Positions 1 to 5,478 of a stretch of DNA of 5,842 nt are shown here, piece after piece. Numbering within the stretch: position 1 is the stretch's first letter; each line of letters begins with the position of its first letter. Location of the stretch: NCBI GenBank assembly GCA_964621215.1, contig CAZULF010000113.1, positions 1-5,842 on the forward strand, written 5' to 3'. This DNA comes from CAZULF01 sp964621215. Its GTDB lineage: Bacteria > Pseudomonadota > Gammaproteobacteria > UBA1113. Both the position numbers and the translations under genes were made by a program. Under the pieces are notes generated by a model. That model was given only the letters and a program-made list of their open reading frames with translations, searched no databases and was not told the DNA's origin.

Positions 1-2594
1 TTGCCGGTTAAGTTTGAGCGGTCCGCCACAGAATGGTTGCGTTGTGAGAATTCCTCGTGCAATAGATTTTGTATTTCTGCTGTAATTTCTTTGTGTAAAA
101 CAAAAGTTGCTTCTCTAGCAGTTAAAGAGATATCCGTTTCTGAGGGTGGGAGTTCGGACACGGGGAGACTATTATTAATAGAGTTACACAATTCAGCAAT
201 TTGATCCCGTTTGTTTGCTAATTGTGACTTTAAATTATTTAATAGCGATTCAATAACTATAGACACTCCTTCAGGCAAAGGATCATTTTGTTGTAATGGA
301 GAATGAGAGAAGTTTATAGAATGTTGTGTAACTAACTTAATAAGCGGTTGACTAAATTGATGGAGTTGGTTCAGGTGATTTATATCTTCAGCCGTGAGTC
401 GCATTCCTTCATCAGGTATGGTTGTGGCTGAAGGGAGTTGCTTTAGCTCTTTAGTTATCCATTTTAATTCGTATGCCAAACCCTGGTATTGGGACAGAGC
501 CATGAGTGGAGAGTTAGGTGCTGTAGCATCTTCTTTTTTTAAGAAGGCATCATGCATCGTATTAAGACTATTTTTATTGTTCTCTAAAACTTCCAGCTTG
601 GCAAGAATTCGTTGTCTGTGTGGTCTAATTACATTTTTTGTGTTTTGAATAACGCTTTTCATCTCTTGATAAGAAAATAAAATATTATGAGCAGGAAGCT
701 CACCAGTTAATAAAAATTGCTCTATACATTCTAAATGTAGTAGAGCTTTTTTTAGTTGGTCATAATGGCTCGCAAAAAAGTTCCGTAAATCGTCATCGTC
801 TCTTGTAAGGAGAAGGTCTTCTTTTATTAATGTGTCTATTTTTTCTAATACAGATTGCTTTAATTGCTCGATATTATTCAGCGCACTGTTTATTTGTCTT
901 TTACTTTGAATTTCCAATAAATTTTTGCTAACAAGGTCTTCTAAATTACTCCAATGCTCTTCAATTCTAGAAAATTCGGGAGTTTCTTGCTTGCTTTCAT
1001 CGTGCATGCGTTTGATGACTTCGATGGTAGTAAGTTTAAGTTGTTCGAAATCGATAGTTTCTAGGGGCAGTGGATACAATGAAGAAGAGGATGACATGTC
1101 GCTATCATTTAAATCAGTCAAGTTGATTTGATTAACGAAATTAGCGGTATCTTCAAGAAAAAATATAACATCATGAAAGTAAGATTGACCGCGAGTGACC
1201 TCTTCAGCTTTAAAATTTAACTGTCGCTGCAACCATTGCACGCGAAGATCCTTGAGTTGCTGAATCGCAAACTCAAGGGCAGGGCGTCGTTCAGGAGTGA
1301 CGTGTAAGCCTTGTCTAATAAGCTGATTCAGTTTATATTTCTCACAATCGTCTAAATAATCAACGCCGGCAAACAAACCATGAGGTATGCAAGGCGAGTT
1401 TTTCATGTCGGGTTGTCGTTGAGTTTTATAAAAATACAGAGCAATGAAGTTTCTGTCCTCATCAAGATTATTCTGACGGAACCTCCCCGATAAAATATCT
1501 TTATTTTCTTGGTCTTTTCGAAAATCATTAAGAATTGATGTACGTAAAGTTGCGCCAAATATTTCACTGGCCACAGCAAACAATGAAAAAATATCACCAG
1601 ATTTTTGAGGAATATGATCTATTTTGTTACGAACCGTTAAATTTTTTGAAGAAATGTCATCGGTTGCTTCAAAGTTAAATGCTTCCGGCGCAGCATAGGA
1701 CGGGCTGGGTCCGTTGTTATTATCGCGGATTGTAGGTAAATACGTAGCGCCCAAATCGCCGATAGTTATTTGTCCTTTTTTCTTTTTGGGGCTAGCAGGA
1801 TTGCGATGGTGAAATATATTGATAGGGTTGAGGTCACGATGAACTGCTGCGGTGGGAATTTGTTCTGCATAAGCTTCAAAAGTTCCCAGCATATGTTGCC
1901 AACGTTTATTGGTATTAAGTTTCCGTCTCAAACTCTCTCGTAATGTTTCTCCTCCATAATTCATCACGAGTACGAATTCGTTATTATTATTTTGGCTAGG
2001 AATATACGTTAAACTTTCTGGCCATCTGAGATTATGAGTTTTGTATAACTTATTATTAGGTTTTCCTTCTGTCTGTAATTCAAGATTTGACTGGTAAGCT
2101 ATTTTTGCTTCTGTGATAAGATCAAGAAAGCCATTTGGAGTAGGCGGATAAATTTTTCCAACACATTGATAAGGGTTAAATACGAGTTTAATCGATTTAT
2201 CTGGTTGACAGACAATTTTCGCAATAGTTAGCTCAACTGCTCCAGTAACACCTGATCCGAGAAGATTTCCCTCTCGCAGAATAACATCTAATCTGGGTTT
2301 GCCTGGAGTTTCTGTTACACCGTCAAAGGTTGATTTAGATTCTCGACGTTTAAGGTAATAGCGACTAATTTTATCTTTCTCTCTCACTATGAGTGTTATA
2401 GGTTTGAGATGATGTGAGGTTTGTGGTGGTATTATGTGATAGCTTATGCCAGCTTTTGGAAAGGTGCTTGTTCGGGGATATGCGCTATCAGGATAGAGCA
2501 AAAAATCATCAATAATTTCCTTCACTTCAGGAACATTATAATGTTCTATAAACTCGTAGTATTGTTGTTGTAGCTGCTCTACGGTTCTCGGCAT
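1..2594 (-). CDS. Eukaryotic-like Ser/Thr protein kinase with long helical C-terminal region (3' end outside window)
   Basis: The frame is open for 864 codons from ATG at 2594 to the left edge; the C-terminus is missing. Reading it directly shows an ordered set of protein kinase motifs: glycine loop LGSGVTGAV (112-120), Lys147 in VGKI, a candidate alpha-C Glu162, hinge-like FVLVMNYGGETL (207-218), catalytic loop HRDLNPINI (252-260; Asp254, Asn259), DLG (280-282, for DFG), AAPE (301-304), alpha-F Asp334 in SGDIFSLF, and PERRP (434-438) at the end of the fold. The kinase domain is therefore about 105-450, after a roughly 100-residue N-terminal extension. Residues 500-512 form a Ser-rich linker; about 515-864 is charged, helical and coiled-coil-like. 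Asn256 replaces the usual Lys of HRDLKP. No signal peptide or membrane segment is visible. It is the second gene of an operon, one base after the upstream stop. A host-directed effector role is inferred from the architecture; active kinase versus weak or pseudokinase cannot be decided here. Confidence 0.85.
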   Translation of the reverse strand, partial: MPRTVEQLQQQYYEFIEHYNVPEVKEIIDDFLLYPDSAYPRTSTFPKAGISYHIIPPQTSHHLKPITLIVREKDKISRYYLKRRESKSTFDGVTETPGKPRLDVILREGNLLGSGVTGAVELTIAKIVCQPDKSIKLVFNPYQCVGKIYPPTPNGFLDLITEAKIAYQSNLELQTEGKPNNKLYKTHNLRWPESLTYIPSQNNNNEFVLVMNYGGETLRESLRRKLNTNKRWQHMLGTFEAYAEQIPTAAVHRDLNPINIFHHRNPASPKKKKGQITIGDLGATYLPTIRDNNNGPSPSYAAPEAFNFEATDDISSKNLTVRNKIDHIPQKSGDIFSLFAVASEIFGATLRTSILNDFRKDQENKDILSGRFRQNNLDEDRNFIALYFYKTQRQPDMKNSPCIPHGLFAGVDYLDDCEKYKLNQLIRQGLHVTPERRPALEFAIQQLKDLRVQWLQRQLNFKAEEVTRGQSYFHDVIFFLEDTANFVNQINLTDLNDSDMSSSSSLYPLPLETIDFEQLKLTTIEVIKRMHDESKQETPEFSRIEEHWSNLEDLVSKNLLEIQSKRQINSALNNIEQLKQSVLEKIDTLIKEDLLLTRDDDDLRNFFASHYDQLKKALLHLECIEQFLLTGELPAHNILFSYQEMKSVIQNTKNVIRPHRQRILAKLEVLENNKNSLNTMHDAFLKKEDATAPNSPLMALSQYQGLAYELKWITKELKQLPSATTIPDEGMRLTAEDINHLNQLHQFSQPLIKLVTQHSINFSHSPLQQNDPLPEGVSIVIESLLNNLKSQLANKRDQIAELCNSINNSLPVSELPPSETDISLTAREATFVLHKEITAEIQNLLHEEFSQRNHSVADRSNLTG

Positions 2595-2595
2595 A

Positions 2596-4983
2596 CTAAA
2601 CACCTCGCAAAGGAGTGATTGGATTCAACAACTCGTTATCAACATGCTTGACAACATGAGCAGCAGCTTTATGTCCACCGAAGGGAAAGGTTACTTTGGC
2701 TGCAATCGCTCCCGCAATACCACAACCAATAGCAGCGCCGATGGGAGCACCCAAGCCAGAAGATAAAAATAGTGCCGCTGCAGCGCCAGCCACTGCAAAA
2801 CCCAGCACAAAAACAGCATAATACAACACAGCTTTGACGGCAGCTTTGAGAGGGTAATCATAATACTTATCGACGTAGTCTTTTTTCTTTGTTTCTAGGG
2901 TTTCACGCGTTATGAGTGGTAAAGTCGAGGGGGGCACTACTTCGACTAGGTCAGGGTCAGACGAAGTTGTTGGATTTTGTTGCTTGTATGAGTCGAGAGC
3001 GTTTAACATCGTATAGGAGTCGCAAGTAAAGGTAATCAGCTTACGATACTCACCTATTAAGTCGGAGAGAGCTTTGGCAGATGGACTTACGGTAAATAGC
3101 CCGAAAATGGATCTCCCAGATTTTGTATCAAGCAGTCTCTGGCTTTCTTTTCTTATATCGGCAACTACTTTTTGTTTGACTGGAGCGGTTAAAGCATTAA
3201 ATTTTTCTAGCTCACGTGACAACTCAGCCTCCAACGTAGGCAAAATGGCGTGATGACATAACATTGTCATCCAAAATTCTTTATGTTTTTCATCAATAGG
3301 AATGTCAGCCAGAAAAATGGGCGGGAGTTCATCTTGTTCTAGGGGACTCCCTTGCGACCTCGTATTGGGTACTTTTTCTGGAGGCGGAGATGAGCTACTT
3401 GAGGAACTTGAAGAAGCGGAACTAGCTAAGCTTGATGGACTTGATGTGCTCGCGCGATTAGTTGGTAACACAGAACGTGTTGGTGAAGTTGCGCTTGCAG
3501 GTTTACTTTTAAGACTTTCAAATCGCTTAACCATTTTTAACAAGGGATTAGTAATGTTATTGTCATTTATTGAGGGATTATTATCATCAGAGGTTACAAG
3601 CGTTGTAGTAACAGATTTCAGTTCAGTTATAAATGAAGCATACAATGTTTCTTCTTCTTGGCTCAAAAGAGACTTATCCAATTGAGTATCATAAAAGAGA
3701 TTAGCTAAAGCGAGGGCAGAATCTAGATATTTAATACTGAGTGACTGCCCAATTTCTTTGATAGAAGTATCCGCATTCTGAATTATTATCGCAAGATTTT
3801 CGATGGGCTCAAGATTTGCAGGTAAGTAGCTACCGCATAAAAATTTCTTTAGGCTTTTCAGTGTCGCTACACTATTTTTTAGTTGGATTATTGTATCGTC
3901 GTAACGGCTTTGAGAGAGCCCCTCTCCCTTGGCAAGTTTATTTTCTTTAGAGAGTTCGTTTATTTTAAGATGGAGATGTCGTCGTAAAAGTTCCATTCTC
4001 TCGATAATGAGGTGCAGACTTTCTTTGAAATTATCCTTATCATGAGCTTCTTGTATTCTTTGCCAGAGTTTATATTCTTGGTATTCTTCTTTAACCTTAT
4101 CCAAATCGTGAAGCAGGAAATCCCTAAGTGCCTCTATTTTATCTGCATTAGGGAAGGGAGTAGTGGGGTCAGTGTGTAATATTGATTCTATGTCAGAGCA
4201 ATTTAAAGTGGAAATAAAACCAAAGCTATTTAAAATAAAAGCCGATATTTGTTTATTATAATATTGACCGTGTGAAGTTGATCGACATATCCATTTTAGA
4301 TAAATAGAATCTATTTTTTCAATGACTTCAGGAATGGAAAACTTTCCATCCTGCATATCTCCTATAGTTTGTTTATCAGCTTCATCTAAAGTGTCAATAT
4401 GCATCACCAGTCTATGTATTTTGAAGCCGGTAATGTGTGAGTCGAGGTTATTTTTAGATAAAGATGCTTGTAAAGTTTTTACTGGCGAGCTAATTGATGT
4501 CGCGCTACCAGGAATAGGAGTATGAAAGCAATATTCACCAGAATTAACTAACAAGCCTAAGAAATTTTCCTCCGATTTTAGATTCTCAAAATAATCTAGT
4601 TTTGTAAGAGTTGTATGATCGAGCCGCATCATTGTTGGGTCAAGAAGATAGACTTCAGTAGAGTTTTGTCCATGTGTATTATTAGAAGATAATAAATAAG
4701 ATGTGACTTGACCCGAAAAAGAATTAAATTTAACTACCATGGCCGTCGAATCGCGCAGAGGCATAATGGTAGAGAATGTTCCTTGTTTGTGAGAAGACCG
4801 ATGATGGTGCCTACCTTTGCTTTGCTTCTTAACTGAGTGTGTATATTGGGTAGGTGATTTTATAAATTCAGAGAAATCAGCCTTGTGCTCAGCAGCCAAA
4901 CGCAAGAACTTTTCTTGCTGAGTTTTATGAGTATTTATTCGTTGTTGGATTATCTCATGGGGGGACGGCACAGTGTCTGACAT
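2596..4983 (-). CDS. Large protein of unknown function with helical core and C-terminal membrane hairpin; effector-like
   Basis: I do not recognise a named family. The 795-residue product starts at ATG 4983, preceded by AGGG six bases upstream. Visible parts in order: a polar N-terminus with a basic/His-rich patch (51-66, KKQSKGRHHHRSSHK); a mixed region (about 70-260) with no motif I can name; a charged helical, coiled-coil-like core (about 280-465); a Ser/Pro/Thr-rich linker (about 495-545) including nine consecutive Ser (524-532); a second helical segment (560-665); and a C-terminal hydrophobic hairpin. That hairpin has segments at about 713-740 and 744-768, the second carrying G745xxxG749xxxG753, followed by a polar tail of about 27 residues. 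There is no N-terminal signal peptide. It is the first gene of the operon with the kinase and shares a helical module with it (331-408 here). Membrane insertion is a sound inference; secretion by a type IVB system into a host is only suggested by the style of the protein. Confidence 0.85.
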   Translation of the reverse strand: MSDTVPSPHEIIQQRINTHKTQQEKFLRLAAEHKADFSEFIKSPTQYTHSVKKQSKGRHHHRSSHKQGTFSTIMPLRDSTAMVVKFNSFSGQVTSYLLSSNNTHGQNSTEVYLLDPTMMRLDHTTLTKLDYFENLKSEENFLGLLVNSGEYCFHTPIPGSATSISSPVKTLQASLSKNNLDSHITGFKIHRLVMHIDTLDEADKQTIGDMQDGKFSIPEVIEKIDSIYLKWICRSTSHGQYYNKQISAFILNSFGFISTLNCSDIESILHTDPTTPFPNADKIEALRDFLLHDLDKVKEEYQEYKLWQRIQEAHDKDNFKESLHLIIERMELLRRHLHLKINELSKENKLAKGEGLSQSRYDDTIIQLKNSVATLKSLKKFLCGSYLPANLEPIENLAIIIQNADTSIKEIGQSLSIKYLDSALALANLFYDTQLDKSLLSQEEETLYASFITELKSVTTTLVTSDDNNPSINDNNITNPLLKMVKRFESLKSKPASATSPTRSVLPTNRASTSSPSSLASSASSSSSSSSSPPPEKVPNTRSQGSPLEQDELPPIFLADIPIDEKHKEFWMTMLCHHAILPTLEAELSRELEKFNALTAPVKQKVVADIRKESQRLLDTKSGRSIFGLFTVSPSAKALSDLIGEYRKLITFTCDSYTMLNALDSYKQQNPTTSSDPDLVEVVPPSTLPLITRETLETKKKDYVDKYYDYPLKAAVKAVLYYAVFVLGFAVAGAAAALFLSSGLGAPIGAAIGCGIAGAIAAKVTFPFGGHKAAAHVVKHVDNELLNPITPLRGV
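2601..2606 (-). promoter_or_regulatory. Ribosome binding site of the kinase gene
   Basis: On the minus strand GAGGTG lies six bases before ATG 2594, inside the last codons of the upstream gene. The site supports this start. The TAG stop of the upstream gene (2596-2598) falls between this Shine-Dalgarno sequence and the ATG, so terminating ribosomes can re-initiate directly, and translation of the two genes is probably coupled. Confidence 0.75.
3388..3414 (-). repeat. Nine-serine tract encoded by mixed codons
   Basis: The tract encodes Ser524-Ser532 of the 795-residue protein. The codons read TCT TCA AGT TCC TCA AGT AGC TCA TCT, mixing both serine codon families, so this is not a simple triplet microsatellite. 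It sits within a wider Ser/Pro/Thr-rich stretch (about residues 495-545), probably a flexible linker between two helical parts. Confidence 0.8.
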
Positions 4984-4989
4984 TACTTA

Positions 4990-4993
4990 CCCT
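4990..4993 (-). promoter_or_regulatory. Ribosome binding site of the 795-aa gene
   Basis: AGGG on the minus strand lies six bases before ATG 4983. It is a modest Shine-Dalgarno match, but it is correctly spaced and supports the chosen start; no better in-frame start lies nearby. Confidence 0.6.
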
Positions 4994-5015
4994 ATTTATT
5001 AGCTTGCTAGAGTGA

Positions 5016-5044
5016 ATTGTACCAAAGTTAGGGGGGGAAGACAA
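5016..5044 (-). promoter_or_regulatory. Predicted sigma70 promoter of the two-gene operon
   Basis: On the minus strand, TTGTCT (5039-5044) and TACAAT (5016-5021) are separated by exactly 17 bp, which is near-consensus for a housekeeping promoter. Transcription would start about 5005-5010, giving a leader of roughly 25 bases before ATG 4983. The spacer contains seven consecutive C on the minus strand (5031-5037), so a length change there would alter the -35/-10 spacing. An 18-bp palindrome abuts the -35 box upstream. Confidence 0.65.
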
Positions 5045-5062
5045 ATATTTTGTACAAAATAT
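5045..5062. promoter_or_regulatory. 18-bp perfect palindrome, candidate operator
   Basis: ATATTTTGTACAAAATAT reads identically on both strands and lies directly upstream of the -35 hexamer of the operon promoter. Perfect dyads of this size at this place are typical of binding sites for dimeric regulators. I cannot name the regulator. AT-rich composition makes part of the symmetry easier by chance, but the central TTTTGTACAAAA is still striking. Confidence 0.5.
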
Positions 5063-5078
5063 GACTAATTTCGTGATG

Positions 5079-5160
5079 TAGCCTGGATGCTGTCATGCCA
5101 GCGAAGGCTGGCACTTCGCTGGCATGACAATGTTGAAGCGGCATGACAGCATCCAGGTTA
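5079..5160. repeat. Composite REP-like palindromic element with nested hairpins
   Basis: The outer arms are an exact 18-bp inverted repeat, CCTGGATGCTGTCATGCC (5082-5099) and its complement (5140-5157), with two more pairing bases outside a mismatch. Inside, two mutually exclusive hairpins are possible: TGCCAGC/GCTGGCA (5096-5102 with 5107-5113, loop GAAG), or a 16-bp arm 5091-5106 with 5114-5129. Pieces of the sequence recur at 5424-5477. This resembles the short intergenic palindromic repeats (REP or dRS3-like) scattered through many proteobacterial genomes; no transposase is present. Confidence 0.75.
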
Positions 5161-5166
5161 CAAAAG

Positions 5167-5191
5167 GTTATCCACAATTTCTGTGGATAAC
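5167..5191. promoter_or_regulatory. Inverted pair of perfect DnaA boxes
   Basis: GTTATCCACA (5167-5176) and its exact complement TGTGGATAAC (5182-5191) face each other across five bases. Each contains the consensus DnaA box TTATCCACA. On the minus strand TTAGCCACA (5194-5202) follows as a one-mismatch box. The pair could also fold as a 10-bp hairpin, but the match to the DnaA consensus is the simpler reading. Confidence 0.7.
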
Positions 5192-5288
5192 TTTGTGGCT
5201 AATTATGTGGAACGCTGTATTGGTGTACGCTGATACGCTTCAGGTAAGAGTTTGGTCAAACTGGATGACGTGTAAAATAATTCAATAA

Positions 5289-5301
5289 AATCAATATATT
5301 A
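5289..5301 (+). promoter_or_regulatory. Candidate IHF binding site in AT-rich tract
   Basis: AATCAATATATTA fits the IHF consensus WATCAANNNNTTR at every defined position. It sits in the middle of an AT-rich stretch (5273-5311) between the DnaA boxes, where bending by IHF would be expected in an enterobacterial-type origin. The consensus is degenerate and the local composition favours chance matches, so this is supporting evidence only. Confidence 0.4.
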
Positions 5302-5381
5302 CCAATATAAAGCAGAGGGCTTGCGCGATTTTTTCAGTTATGATATGCCAAAAAAAGTTATCAAATTCCTCTTTTTTTCTT

Positions 5382-5390
5382 TGTGGATAA
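5382..5390 (-). promoter_or_regulatory. Third perfect DnaA box
   Basis: TTATCCACA on the minus strand, preceded by G, gives the same ten-base word as the pair near 5167-5191. It lies about 190 bp from that pair, on the gatB side of the AT-rich tract. Confidence 0.65.
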
Positions 5391-5423
5391 CGGGTAGAAT
5401 ACTGGCGCTTTCGATTTATTAGC

Positions 5424-5477
5424 AGCCTGGATGCCAGCCTTCGCTGGCATGACAAAGCGGAGTTGCGCTGGCATGAC
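5424..5477. repeat. Second REP-like palindromic element, abutting the gatB stop
   Basis: The element starts with AGCCTGGATGC (5424-5434), identical to 5080-5090. It contains the hairpin ATGCCAGC/GCTGGCAT (5431-5438 with 5443-5450, loop CTTC). The word CTTCGCTGGCATGACAA (5439-5455) is identical to 5114-5130, and GCTGGCATGAC appears once more at 5467-5477. The last copy ends one base before the gatB stop codon. No T-run follows the hairpin on the gatB strand, so a rho-independent terminator is not supported, although the hairpin could protect the mRNA 3' end. Confidence 0.75.
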
Positions 5478-5478
5478 G

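Larger units (their letters stand above)
5159..5423. other. Gene-free DnaA-box segment, possible origin-like or DnaA-controlled site
   Basis: No open frame with coding character is seen here. The segment lies between the two palindromic elements and holds exact DnaA boxes at 5168-5176, 5182-5190 and 5382-5390, all within the ten-base word GTTATCCACA. It also has a near-match TTAGCCACA (5194-5202, minus), an AT-rich tract (5273-5311) and an IHF consensus match. Together these are the ingredients of a bacterial oriC. The usual neighbours (dnaA, dnaN, mnmG, rpmH) are not in the window, so a DnaA-titrating or DnaA-regulated site is the main alternative. Confidence 0.4.

Noticed and set aside
1..1131. 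Three short plus-strand frames (1-204, 394-648, 925-1131)
   Set aside because: All are antisense to the helical region of the kinase gene, without conserved features or start signals.
1403..1597. Minus-strand frame of 64 codons
   Set aside because: It sits inside the kinase gene in another frame; the kinase frame carries recognisable motifs on both sides.
3302..3685. Plus-strand frame of 127 codons with Leu/Glu-rich sequence
   Set aside because: It lies wholly antisense to the 795-aa gene, over its Ser-rich linker; the apparent Leu/Glu richness is the complement of Ser codons and there is no sign of independent coding or a ribosome binding site.
5249..5262. AGTTTGGTCAAACT, 6-bp arms around two bases, as an operator
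   Set aside because: It is a short dyad, common by chance, and not next to a convincing promoter.
5252..5278. TTGGTC/TAAAAT as a plus-strand promoter
   Set aside because: The spacer is only 15 bp, the -35 match is poor, and no plus-strand gene follows.
5350..5378. A7G ... CT7 inverted pair as a bidirectional terminator
   Set aside because: The stem would be almost only A-T pairs with a 13-base loop; too weak to call a terminator.
5079..5477. The repeats as a CRISPR array
   Set aside because: There are only two irregular copies with unequal structure and no regular spacers or cas genes.
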